Shown: piece by piece, positions 17,357 to 27,699 of the stretch | Layout of the letters: the number at the start of each line of letters is the position of its first letter | Position numbering within the stretch: position 1 is the stretch's first letter | Source: Bifidobacterium saguinibicoloris | GTDB lineage: Bacteria; Actinomycetota; Actinomycetes; Actinomycetales; Bifidobacteriaceae | DNA: 64,000 nucleotides | Direction of reading: 5' to 3' | Assembly: GCF_019331725.1 (NCBI RefSeq) | Contig: NZ_JAHBBF010000005.1 | Span: 62,001-126,000 of the forward strand | Made by a program: the position numbers and the translations under genes | The notes under the pieces: model-generated | Told to the model about the DNA's origin: nothing | The model's input: only the letters and a program-made list of their open reading frames with translations | The model's database searches: none

Positions 17357-17664
17357 GCCGCTCCCTCCCCGAACCTGGCCATACGTTCACGCGCGAGCAG
17401 CTCCTCGTCGGAGGTCCCGTCCTTCACCGCCGGCAGATGCCGATTGGCGAAATATTCGATGATCTCCAGTTTCCGCCGACGCTCGCGCTCTTCCATCAGG
17501 GCAAGCGTCGCCTTCTCGAACTCGGGCAGCTCACCCGTATCGGCCATATAGTCGGTCAGGTCCCGTATCAGATCCGAATACGTGCGCCCGTTACGCTTCA
17601 GCACCTTCTCGGCGTCGCGCTTCCTGTCGGCATCGACACGCGCCGTCACCATCGCCGTGGTCAT
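17353..17664 (-). CDS. Antitoxin, RelB/DinJ-like
   Basis: A 103-residue small charged protein beginning MTTAMVTARVDADRKRDAEKVLKRNGRTYSDLIRDLTDYM. It has a ribbon-helix-helix-like N-terminus resembling DinJ/RelB, then a long charged helix (ATLALMEERERRRKLEIIEYF) expected to wrap the toxin. Among three candidate ATGs (17685, 17670, 17664) the last is chosen because GGAGG sits 8 bases upstream. Its upstream region holds a perfect palindrome at 17689-17703, a likely autoregulatory operator. The combination of a DinJ-like antitoxin with a PIN toxin is a mixed pair. Confidence 0.75.
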   Translation of the reverse strand: MTTAMVTARVDADRKRDAEKVLKRNGRTYSDLIRDLTDYMADTGELPEFEKATLALMEERERRRKLEIIEYFANRHLPAVKDGTSDEELLARERMARFGEGAA

Positions 17665-17688
17665 GCGCATCACCTCCGGAACCAAGTC

Positions 17689-17703
17689 GTATTACAGTAA
17701 TAC
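17689..17703. promoter_or_regulatory. Palindromic operator of the toxin-antitoxin operon
   Basis: GTATTAC-A-GTAATAC, a perfect 7+1+7 palindrome 25 bp upstream of the antitoxin start. It is AT-rich in a GC-rich region and probably overlaps the promoter. Binding by the antitoxin/toxin complex is inferred from the usual type II arrangement. Confidence 0.65.
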
Positions 17704-17810
17704 AACTATCGCCGAAGAGCGGGACAGCACATCCCCAGCCTCCCTGATCGCACTCCTCCCCGGAACCCGCTCATCCAATCCTGTATCGCATTCCATGCAG
17801 GACTTCTTGG

Positions 17811-18323
17811 TCACAGGTCCAGATACCAGTAGGACATGTCGTGCATCATGCCGGTCGCGTCGGTGGCGGCGGCGGGCAGAAGGCCGAACCGGCTGAAGCC
17901 GAACCGGCGCATCAGGGCCGTGGAGCCGTCGTTGTCGGCGAAGATCACGCCGATGACCTTGCGCATGCCGCGTCCACGCGCCTCGTCGAGAAGCCGACCC
18001 AGCAGGAACGTCCCCACTCCCCTGCGACGCCAGGCGGGCGCGATGTAGTACGCGAGGTCGGTCACACCGTCGTATCCGGCACGGTCGTAGAACACGGACA
18101 GCGCGCCGAACGCCACCACCTCGCGGACGCCCGCGTCGGACTCGGCTTCGACGACGAACACACCGTACGGAGGCTCATGGGATTCCACCCATGCACGGCG
18201 CTGCTCCTGCGTGCGCGGCGTCAGGTCGGCGGTGGATCCGCCCTCCACCACGGACGCGTTGTAGATGTCGGTGATGGCGGGCAGATCCCGCACCCCCGCG
18301 GCTCTAAACAGGTAATCGAACAT
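17811..18323 (-). CDS. GNAT acetyltransferase, phosphinothricin N-acetyltransferase-like
   Basis: A 170-residue single-domain GNAT protein. The start MFDYLFRAAGVRDLPAITDIYNASVVEGGSTADLTPRT resembles the Pat/Bar subgroup (IYN...V...ST...). LAYYIAPAWRRRGVGTFLLGRLLDEA is the acetyl-CoA-binding motif, and FADNDGSTALMRRFGFSRFG closes the fold. ATG at 18323 is the natural start of the domain; in-frame codons further upstream encode no conserved sequence. It is divergent from the LanC-like gene with 197 bp between. The substrate is unknown, and homologues act on amino-acid-like compounds. Confidence 0.82.
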   Translation of the reverse strand: MFDYLFRAAGVRDLPAITDIYNASVVEGGSTADLTPRTQEQRRAWVESHEPPYGVFVVEAESDAGVREVVAFGALSVFYDRAGYDGVTDLAYYIAPAWRRRGVGTFLLGRLLDEARGRGMRKVIGVIFADNDGSTALMRRFGFSRFGLLPAAATDATGMMHDMSYWYLDL

Positions 18324-18520
18324 GAAACCAAAGCATATCAACGGTTTTGAACGCCATATAAACAGAAGGTATGCGACGCGCGGCCACGGCGCCTCCATGC
18401 CGCTGTACATTCGGGAGCACGACGCGCGGAAGGGCGCGGGCCGAAGCCATCGGCCCGCGGGACGTCGACCGATCGTCCACGCGCGAACCACCCGAACCCA
18501 CCTGAAAGAAGGCACACGCT

Positions 18521-19945
18521 ATGACCGACACGGCATCCAGCGGCTACGACGAATACCACGATCCGAAATACGCCTACGTACCCGGCGGCGCGTACCCGAC
18601 GCTCGAGGCGAGGACGCCGGACGACTACCTCGCGTCGGCGCTGCGCGCGGAACGCTACATCGCCTCCCGGCAGTGCGAGGACGCGGACGGACTCCACTGG
18701 ACGCCGGACGAGGAGGGCGACAACGTCTGCCTCACCCTCTACGCCGGCTCGGCCGGACTGGCGTTCCTCTACAGCCAGCTCGCCCGCATCACCGGGAACG
18801 ACGACTACCGGGACATCGCCATCCGGGCCGCCAGGCACGTCGCCGCGCACTGGAAGGACATCGTCGGCGTGCACACCCATGTGTTCACGCACGACACCAG
18901 CACCATGCCCAGCTACGAGGTGGCCGAGGTGGGCGCCGCCGCCGAGGTGCTGCTCGACCTGGGCGAACGCTATGACGTCCCGGACCTCGTCGAGGCGGCG
19001 AAGACCATCGGCCATTGGTACGCGGACACCGCGCAGCGGGACGGGCACGGCGCGTACTGGACCGGCACCACCCCGCTCACCTTCGACGGCGGCGTCATCC
19101 TCTATCTCATCCGTCTGGCGCGCAGCGTCCACGAGGAATGGCTGGACACGCTGCTGCGCGACGCCGCCGAATGGTTCCTCGCCCAAGGCGACCCGGCCGG
19201 CGAAGACGGGCTTAAGTTCAACGGCTACAAGACGTTCCGCACCTACGAGACGCTGAACTTCGCGTACGGCACGTCCGGCTCCGGCTACCTGCTCACGCTC
19301 CTGTACGACGCGCTCGGCGACGAACGCTACCTCGAGGCGGCGAAGGCGTGCGAACGCTACCTCGCCACGCAGTTCATCCCGCAGGAGAAGGGCGCGCTGC
19401 TGCCCTACCTGCTGAACGGCGACGAACCCACGTTCTACTATCTGGGCCACTGCCACGGCCCGGCCGGCACGTCGAAGTTCTACTACCGACTGTATGAGGA
19501 GACCGGCGACGAACGGTACCTCAAGGTCATCGAGGACATGGTGGACGGCCTGGAATCCTGGGGCGCGCCGGAACACATGTCCAAGGGCCTGTGGAATACG
19601 CCGAACCAGTGCTGCGGCGTGGCGGGCCTCGCGCAGTTCTTCATCGGCCTGTACGCGGCGGACGTGAACGGGCACCGCGCACGCTGGAAGAAGCTCGCCG
19701 AACGCACCGCGGCCGTGCTGCTCGGCTGGGAGTACCAACGCCCGGACGGCTCCTCCGACTGGCCCGTGGCATGGCGCCGCGTCTGCCCGCAGGACATCGG
19801 ACCACGCATCGGCCTGATCGACGGCACCGCCGGCGTGGCCGCCGTGCTGCTGCAGCTGTACACGCTCGAGCACGGCGAATACGAGTGGCCGCGCTTCGTC
19901 AACGATCCGTTCCCCGCACGCGCCGTCACCACGTTCAAGGAGTAA
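18521..19945 (+). CDS. LanC-like (lanthionine synthetase C family) protein, stand-alone
   Basis: A 474-residue protein that looks like an alpha/alpha toroid. Five GxxG repeats are seen: LYAGSAGLAFLY (residue 73), FAYGTSGSGYLL (247), HCHGPAGTSKFYYRL (310), QCCGVAGLAQFFIGL (363) and LIDGTAGVAAVLLQL (432). In lantibiotic cyclases zinc is held by one Cys in WCYG and by Cys-His in a later CHG motif. Here the third repeat has Cys311-His312-Gly and the fourth Cys364-Cys365-Gly, so the His of the second site is replaced by Cys. No precursor peptide, LanB dehydratase or exporter is nearby, so bacteriocin synthesis is unlikely. Eukaryotic-type LanCL function or sugar binding are alternatives. AAAGAAGG precedes the ATG. 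Confidence 0.7.
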   Translation: MTDTASSGYDEYHDPKYAYVPGGAYPTLEARTPDDYLASALRAERYIASRQCEDADGLHWTPDEEGDNVCLTLYAGSAGLAFLYSQLARITGNDDYRDIAIRAARHVAAHWKDIVGVHTHVFTHDTSTMPSYEVAEVGAAAEVLLDLGERYDVPDLVEAAKTIGHWYADTAQRDGHGAYWTGTTPLTFDGGVILYLIRLARSVHEEWLDTLLRDAAEWFLAQGDPAGEDGLKFNGYKTFRTYETLNFAYGTSGSGYLLTLLYDALGDERYLEAAKACERYLATQFIPQEKGALLPYLLNGDEPTFYYLGHCHGPAGTSKFYYRLYEETGDERYLKVIEDMVDGLESWGAPEHMSKGLWNTPNQCCGVAGLAQFFIGLYAADVNGHRARWKKLAERTAAVLLGWEYQRPDGSSDWPVAWRRVCPQDIGPRIGLIDGTAGVAAVLLQLYTLEHGEYEWPRFVNDPFPARAVTTFKE

Positions 19946-19954
19946 CGTCCGCAC

Positions 19955-19990
19955 GGGTAGGGCGGCCGCGCGGACGGCGGCAGCCCTACC

Positions 19991-19991
<1 letters not shown>
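19955..19991. terminator. Bidirectional hairpin between convergent lanC-like gene and gltA
   Basis: GGGTAGGGC (19955-19963) pairs perfectly with GCCCTACCC (19983-19991). It begins 9 bp after the lanC-like stop, and its right arm touches the gltA stop codon. Confidence 0.55.
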
Positions 19992-21283
<1,292 letters not shown>

Positions 21284-21443
21284 GGATACCTCGTTCCTGT
21301 CAAGTGTTGCCGGTCACATTAGACCGCCTGTGTTACCGCCACGGGTTCATGGTCGATACGCGGTCACGGGTACGCGGGTGCGCTGGTGCACGCGGACCTG
21401 CGCGGGGCGTCGCGTGGAGGCTGGCGTGCGGAACCGCACGGAA

Positions 21444-21507
21444 GACGCGAAGGCCGGCGTGCGCCCCATCGTAACAACGTGGGATGCACGCCGGCCTTCG
21501 GCGTCTC
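21444..21507 (-). terminator. Large hairpin downstream of map
   Basis: CGAAGGCCGGCGTGC (about 21448-21462) pairs with GCACGCCGGCCTTCG (21486-21500). The stem is extended outward by GACGC/GCGTC across a bulge. It lies 50 bp beyond the map stop and upstream of gltA, so it probably ends the map transcript. No U-tract is visible. Confidence 0.5.
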
Positions 21508-21554
21508 ATACGGCGGGAACGCGGAGCGGCGTCGAGTACGCCGCCCGTCGCGCG

Positions 21555-22334
21555 TCACTCGTCGCGCGTGGTGAGGATGACGGGACCGTTCTCGGTGATG
21601 GCGATCGTGTGCTCGCTGTGGGCGCCGCGGGAGCCGTCCTCGGCGCGCAGGGTCCAGCCGTCCTTCGGATCCTGGTAGATCTCGTCGGTGGTCTTGAGGA
21701 ACCACGGTTCGATGGCGATGACGAGGCCCGGACGCAGCTTGTAGCCGTGGTGCGCCTTGCCGTCGTTCGGCACGTGCGGGTCGCCGTGCATGATGTGGCC
21801 CACGCCGTGGCCGCCGAACTCGAGGTTGATCGGGTAGCCGTATTCGCGGGCGATGTCGCCGATGGTGGAGGACACGTCGCCCAGACGGTTGCCGGGCTGC
21901 GCGGCCTCGATGCCGGCGGCGAGCGCTTCCTCGGTGCACTTGATGAGGCGCAGGTCCTCCGGGTCCTTGTCCTTGCCGACCACGAAGCTGATGGCCGAAT
22001 CGCCCACCCAGCCGTCGACGCTGATCGCGAGGTCGAGGGAGACGAGGTCGCCGTCCTTGAGGTTGTAGTCGTAGGGGACGCCGTGGAGCACCGCGTCGTT
22101 GACGGAGGTGCAGATGTAGTGGGCGAACGGTCCGGTGCCGAAGTCGGGCGCGTAGTCCACGTAGCAGGATTCGGCGCCCTTGCGGTCGACGATCTTCTTG
22201 TGGACGAATTCGTCGATGTCGAGCAGGTTGGTGCCGACCTTCGTGTATTCCTTCAGCTCGCGCAGGATGGAGCCGACGAAGCGGCCGGCGGGCTTCATCT
22301 CCTCGATCTCACGAGGGGTCTTCAGTTCGATCAT
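21555..22334 (-). CDS. map: Methionine aminopeptidase, type I
   Basis: Removes N-terminal methionine from nascent proteins. The 259-residue length is normal for type I. The five metal ligands are visible in VSLDLAISVDGWVGDSAISF (the first Asp and then the Asp of GDSA), GHGVGHIMHGDPHV, IEPWF and the final EHTIAITENGPVILT. ATG at 22334 (MIELKTPREIEEM). It is the next gene downstream of argG, the place where argH is often found in this genus, with a terminator in between. Confidence 0.95.
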   Translation of the reverse strand: MIELKTPREIEEMKPAGRFVGSILRELKEYTKVGTNLLDIDEFVHKKIVDRKGAESCYVDYAPDFGTGPFAHYICTSVNDAVLHGVPYDYNLKDGDLVSLDLAISVDGWVGDSAISFVVGKDKDPEDLRLIKCTEEALAAGIEAAQPGNRLGDVSSTIGDIAREYGYPINLEFGGHGVGHIMHGDPHVPNDGKAHHGYKLRPGLVIAIEPWFLKTTDEIYQDPKDGWTLRAEDGSRGAHSEHTIAITENGPVILTTRDE

Positions 22335-22438
22335 GGGGTGTTCCAGATTCTTTCTACCTTGATCCGGCGGGCCGATGCCCTACCGGGAATGGTTCTCACG
22401 ATAGTGCGTCGTATCGTCAAATCGGCCCGCGTATGCGA

Positions 22439-22469
22439 AACGGGGACCGGCGGAAGGCCGGCCCCCGTT
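22439..22469 (-). terminator. Terminator of argG
   Basis: AACGGGGACCGGC (22439-22451) pairs with GCCGGCCCCCGTT (22457-22469) with one mismatch and a 5-base loop. It lies 28 bp after the argG stop, which separates argG from map. Confidence 0.6.
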
Positions 22470-22496
22470 GGGGTCATGCGCGCGTCGCGGCGGACG

Positions 22497-23735
22497 TCAC
22501 TCGACGGTGTTGCTCGGCACCTCGATGCCGTTGCCGAACTTGACGTCGCGGGCGGCGGCGACACGGCTCGGCAGGCCGTAGATGTCGATGAAGCCGTTGG
22601 AGGACTTCGAGTCGAAGCTGTCGCCGGAATCGTAGGTGGCGAGGTTGTAGTCGTACAGGGAGGTGTCGGAGCGACGGCCGGTGACGACGGCGCGGCCGCC
22701 GTGCAGCGTCATGCGGATCTCGCCGGACACGTACTTCTGGGTGTCCTCGATGAACGCGTTGAGGGACTGGGTGGCCGGGCTGAACCACTGCGCATCGTAG
22801 ACGAGCTCGCCCCAGCGCTTGTCGATGTCGCGCTTGATGCGGTGCTGCTCGCGCTCGAGGCAGCAGTTCTCGAGCTCCTGGTGCGCGGTGATGAGGGCCA
22901 CGGCGCCCGGGGCCTCGTAGAGCTCGCGGGACTTGATGCCGACGAGACGGTCCTCGATGAGGTCGATGCGGCCGATGCCCTGGGCGCCGGCGCGGCGGTT
23001 CATCTCCTCGATGGCCTGCAGCGGGGTGACGTCGCGGCCGTCGATCTTGACCGGCACGCCCTGCTTGAATTCGATGACGACCTCGTCCTCGACCGGCGGG
23101 AACGCCGGGTCGTCGGTGTAGGAGTAGCAGTCCTTGGTCGGGCCGTTCCACGGGTCCTCGAGGAAGCCGGTCTCGATGGCGCGGCCCCACACGTTCTGGT
23201 CGATGGAGTACGGGCTCTTCTCGGTCTGGGTGATCGGCAGCTTGTGCTCCTTGGCGAACGCGATTTCCACGTCGCGGGTCAGGGCCAGATCGCGGATCGG
23301 GCTGATGGCCTTGAGGGTCGGGTCGATGGAGGCGATGGACACCTCGAAGCGGACCTGGTCGTTGCCCTTGCCGGTGCAGCCGTGGGAGATGGTGTCGGCG
23401 CCGAACTGGTGGGCGGCGCGCACGAGGTGCTTGGAGATGAGCGGACGGGAGATGGCGGAGACGAGCGGGTACACGCCTTCGTACATGGCATTGGCCTTGA
23501 GGGCCTTCATGCAGTATTCGTTGGCGAACTCGTCGCGGGCGTCCACCACGTACGCCTCGACGGCGCCGCAGGCGAGGGCGCGCTGCTTGATGGTCTCGAG
23601 GCTCTCGCCGCCCTGGCCGACGTCGAGGGAGACGGCGACGACGTCCTTGCCGGTGCGCTCCTTCAAGTAGGAGATGGCGACAGAGGTGTCGAGGCCACCG
23701 GAGTAGGCCAGTACGAGTCGGTTGTTATCAGCCAT
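22497..23735 (-). CDS. argG: Argininosuccinate synthase
   Basis: ATP-dependent joining of citrulline and aspartate, the penultimate step of arginine synthesis. The 412-residue protein begins [29 protein letters not shown], containing the PP-loop AYSGGLDTS. It continues with the family's [15 protein letters not shown] and [12 protein letters not shown] blocks. ATG at 23735 has AAAGGGC upstream; an open frame extends further upstream but would cross the ARG box and hairpin, so it is rejected. It has its own promoter, separated from argR by 179 bp. Confidence 0.97.
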   Translation of the reverse strand: MADNNRLVLAYSGGLDTSVAISYLKERTGKDVVAVSLDVGQGGESLETIKQRALACGAVEAYVVDARDEFANEYCMKALKANAMYEGVYPLVSAISRPLISKHLVRAAHQFGADTISHGCTGKGNDQVRFEVSIASIDPTLKAISPIRDLALTRDVEIAFAKEHKLPITQTEKSPYSIDQNVWGRAIETGFLEDPWNGPTKDCYSYTDDPAFPPVEDEVVIEFKQGVPVKIDGRDVTPLQAIEEMNRRAGAQGIGRIDLIEDRLVGIKSRELYEAPGAVALITAHQELENCCLEREQHRIKRDIDKRWGELVYDAQWFSPATQSLNAFIEDTQKYVSGEIRMTLHGGRAVVTGRRSDTSLYDYNLATYDSGDSFDSKSSNGFIDIYGLPSRVAAARDVKFGNGIEVPSNTVE

Positions 23736-23767
23736 GGAATGCCCTTTCTGCGAAACAAGCTGATGCA

Positions 23768-23797
23768 AGTATATACATACGTCTGCATATTTATGCA
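23768..23797 (-). promoter_or_regulatory. argG promoter with ARG box
   Basis: Minus strand: -10 TATACT at 23773-23768. The near-palindrome TGCATAAATATGCA at 23797-23784 (one mismatch) covers the -35 region. The same layout occurs at argC, so this is a probable ArgR operator. Confidence 0.7.
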
Positions 23798-23830
23798 CGG
23801 CGTGTCCGGCATACGTACCGGACACGCCGT
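23797..23830 (-). terminator. Strong hairpin between argR and argG
   Basis: A perfect 13-bp stem: ACGGCGTGTCCGG at 23797-23809 and CCGGACACGCCGT at 23818-23830, loop 8. It lies downstream of the argR stop and abuts the ARG box of argG. It probably terminates the argCJBDFR transcript or attenuates read-through into argG. There is no clear U-tract. Confidence 0.6.
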
Positions 23831-23840
23831 GATGGACGCC

Positions 23841-23917
23841 GACGGACTCCAATCGGACTCCAATCGGACTCCAATCGGACACCAATCGAACACCAGTCGG
23901 ACGCCGATCGGACGCTA
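23841..23917. repeat. Seven 11-bp tandem repeats just downstream of argR
   Basis: Seven head-to-tail 11-bp units of the form ATCGGACTCCA fill 77 bp. Two units are identical and the others differ by one to four bases; divergence rises toward argR. The last unit contains the argR stop codon (23915-23917). The array sits between argR and the hairpin. It may be a variable minisatellite or act at RNA level; the function is unknown. Confidence 0.85.
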
Positions 23918-24427
23918 CTTCGACGCCAACGCGAGCAGCCAGTCGGCGCGGGCGGCGGCGGTGTCCTCGTCCTGACAAATCACCATGACCGTGTCGTCAC
24001 CGGCGATGGTGCCGAGCACGCCGGCGATCGGCTGCTTGTCGACCACCGACGCCACGTACTGGGCGGCGCCGGACGGCGTATGCACCACGATGAGGTTCCT
24101 CGCCGCCGCCACCGAGGTGACGAGACCGCTGAGCACGCGGGACATCTGTGCCTCCGCCTTGGCGGCGTCCGGCTGTTCGCCGTCCGCGTCATGCCCCACC
24201 GCATAGGCCATGGTGCCGTCAGGCAGACGCTTCTTGAACGCGTTCATCTCATCGAGGTCGCGGCTGAGCGTCGCCTGGGTGACGGCGATACCCTCGTCGG
24301 CGAGGATGGCCGAAAGCTGCGACTGCGACGTGATGACGTGCGTGAGCAGCACCTCCTCGATGGCGCTCAGCCGCGCCGCGCGCGTGGCCGGACGCTGCAG
24401 GGACGCGTTCGCGTTCGCCTCGCTCAT
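23915..24427 (-). CDS. argR: Arginine repressor
   Basis: Arginine-responsive hexameric repressor of the arg genes. The 170-residue protein has an N-terminal winged helix ([43 protein letters not shown]). The C-terminal oligomerisation and arginine-binding domain carries [17 protein letters not shown], including the paired aspartates that bind arginine. ATG at 24427 overlaps the argF stop by 4 bp (ATGA), and a longer in-frame extension inside argF is rejected. Probable targets are the palindromes at 23784 and 30020. Confidence 0.96.
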   Translation of the reverse strand: MSEANANASLQRPATRAARLSAIEEVLLTHVITSQSQLSAILADEGIAVTQATLSRDLDEMNAFKKRLPDGTMAYAVGHDADGEQPDAAKAEAQMSRVLSGLVTSVAAARNLIVVHTPSGAAQYVASVVDKQPIAGVLGTIAGDDTVMVICQDEDTAAARADWLLALASK

Positions 24428-25389
24428 GCAAGCAGGCTTTCGTCGCCGCGGGCTTTGCCGGCCAGCCAGGTGAGCAGCGCCTTCTGCGCGTGCAGGCGGT
24501 TCTCGGCCTCGTCCCACACCACGGACTGCGGACCGTCGATCACCTCGGCGGTGACCTCCTTGCCGCGGTAGGCGGGCAGGCAGTGCTGGAACAGCGCGTC
24601 CGGCTTGGCGAGGGCCATGAGCTCCGCGTTGACCTGGTAATGCCAGAACGGCTTGGAGCGGATGGCGTATTCGGCCTCCTCGCCCATGGACACCCACGTG
24701 TCGGTGAACACGCAGTCGGCGTCCTTGACGGCCTCCTTCGCGTCGGTGGTGACGAGGATGGAGCCGCCGTTCTCCTTGGCGATGCGTTCGGCGTCGGCCA
24801 CGATGTCCGGGCGGGGCAGGTAGCCCTGCGGTCCGGCCACGCGCACGTGCATGCCGGCGACGGCGCCGCCGAGCAGATAGGAGTTGGCCATGTTGTTAGC
24901 CGCATCGCCCAGGTAGGCGATGGTCTGGTGCTTCAGGTTGTCGACGCCGCCGCGGTGTTCGGCGATGGTCTGGAAGTCGGCGAGAATCTGGCAGGGGTGG
25001 AAGTCGTCGGTGAGGGCGTTGACCACCGGATGCGTGGAGTATTTCGCCATCTCCTCGACGCGGTCCTGCCCGAAGGTGCGCCACACCACGCCGTAGGCCA
25101 TGCGGTCGAGCACGCGGGCGGTGTCCGCCACCGGCTCGCCGCGGCCCAGCTGGGAGCCGGACTTGTCGATGACCAGCGGGTAGCCGCCGAGTTCGGCCAC
25201 GCCGATGGAGAAGCTGGAGCGGGTGCGGGTCGACGGCTTGTCGAACAGCACGGCGATGGCCTGCGGGCCTTCGAACGGACGCTTGTAGAAGCGGTCCTTG
25301 TGGAATTTGATGGCGAGTTCGAGGACCTGCTTCTGCTCCTCGTGGTTCAGGTCGTCGTCACGCAGCATGTGACGCAGTTCGGGGGTCAT
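24424..25389 (-). CDS. argF: Ornithine carbamoyltransferase
   Basis: Makes citrulline from ornithine and carbamoyl phosphate. The 321-residue protein has the carbamoyl-phosphate loop [20 protein letters not shown], the ornithine-binding region DTWVSMGEE and the catalytic [16 protein letters not shown] at 25389 has GGAAGGAAACC upstream. It lies 42 bp after argD and overlaps argR by 4 bp. The biosynthetic role (rather than catabolic ArcB) follows from the operon. Confidence 0.96.
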   Translation of the reverse strand: MTPELRHMLRDDDLNHEEQKQVLELAIKFHKDRFYKRPFEGPQAIAVLFDKPSTRTRSSFSIGVAELGGYPLVIDKSGSQLGRGEPVADTARVLDRMAYGVVWRTFGQDRVEEMAKYSTHPVVNALTDDFHPCQILADFQTIAEHRGGVDNLKHQTIAYLGDAANNMANSYLLGGAVAGMHVRVAGPQGYLPRPDIVADAERIAKENGGSILVTTDAKEAVKDADCVFTDTWVSMGEEAEYAIRSKPFWHYQVNAELMALAKPDALFQHCLPAYRGKEVTAEVIDGPQSVVWDEAENRLHAQKALLTWLAGKARGDESLLA

Positions 25390-25431
25390 GATGGTTTCCT
25401 TCCGTTCTTCCGTGATGGTCGGGTCGGCGGC

Positions 25432-26719
<1,288 letters not shown>

Positions 26720-26730
<11 letters not shown>

Positions 26731-27676
26731 AGGAGCTCCTCATCTCGATGCCGTCCTCGGGCACGACCATGGTGCCGATGCCGGCGGACGTGAATATCTC
26801 GTTCAGGATGGAATGCGGCTTGCGGCCGTCGATGATGTGCGCCTGGGGCACGCCGCCGTCGATGGCGCGCACGCAGGCCTCCATCTTGGGGCGCATGCCG
26901 GATTCCAGGTCAGGTAGCATGTCGCGCAGGTTCTCCACGCCGATGCGGCCGATCAGGGAGTTGCGGTCGGGCCAGTCGGCGTACAGGCCGTCGACGTCCG
27001 TCAGGATCACGAGCTTGTGCGCGCCGACTGCGGCGGCGAGCGCGGCGGCGGCGGAATCGGCGTTCACGTTGAGCACTTCGGTGGCGTCGTCCTCGTTCGG
27101 CGCGACCGACGAGACGACGGGGATGCGGCCGGCGTTGACGAGGTCCTCGACGGCGGAGGCGTCGACGGAGACGACGTCGCCGACGAGGCCGATGTCGGTG
27201 GGCTTGCCGTCGATGACGGGCTTGCGCTGCATGGCGGAGAACAGGCCTCCGTCCTCGCCGGACAGGCCGACGGCGAGCGGGCCGTGCGCGTTGATGAGGC
27301 CGACGAGCTCGCGGGAGACCTTGCCGGTGAGGACCATGCGCACCACGTCCATGGCCTCGGGCGTGGTGACCCTGAGGCCGCCCTTGAATTCGGATTTGAT
27401 GCCGAGGGCCTTGAGCATCTGCGAGATCTGCGGGCCGCCGCCGTGCACGACGATCGGGTGCAGGCCCACCTGTCGCAGGAACACCATGTCTTCGGCGAAG
27501 CATGCCTTGAGATGCTCGTCGATCATCGCGTTGCCGCCGTATTTGACGACGATGCGCTGTCCGGCGAACTCCTCGAGCCATGGCAGCGCCTCGATGAGCA
27601 CCTCCGCCTTCTGGTCGGCGCGCAGATCGGTGTGCACGTCGAAATGGAATCCGGGTCCCTTCAGTTCAGTAGCCAT
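26720..27676 (-). CDS. argB: Acetylglutamate kinase
   Basis: Phosphorylates N-acetylglutamate in the second arginine step. The 318-residue protein has the nucleotide-binding VVKYGGNAM and VHGGGPQIS loops, [30 protein letters not shown] and [13 protein letters not shown] typical of the family. The N-terminal extension ([28 protein letters not shown]) resembles the helix that makes the arginine-inhibited hexameric form, so feedback inhibition is likely. It overlaps argD by 11 bp. Confidence 0.96.
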
Positions 27677-27699
27677 ACGCTTCTTTCAGCTTTCGTGGT

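Noticed and set aside
14122-17551. Long plus-strand frames of 703 and 947 codons across mfd and pth
   Set aside because: Low-complexity Val/Gly/Asp/Ala or Ser/Arg composition, no motifs. They are shadows of minus-strand mfd, pth and the toxin genes in GC-rich DNA.
18521-19945. Lantibiotic biosynthesis cluster
   Set aside because: Only a LanC-like gene is present; there is no precursor peptide, LanB/LanM, protease or exporter within reach.
23841-23917. CRISPR array
   Set aside because: The 11-bp units are directly adjacent with no spacers and no cas genes nearby. This is a short tandem repeat.
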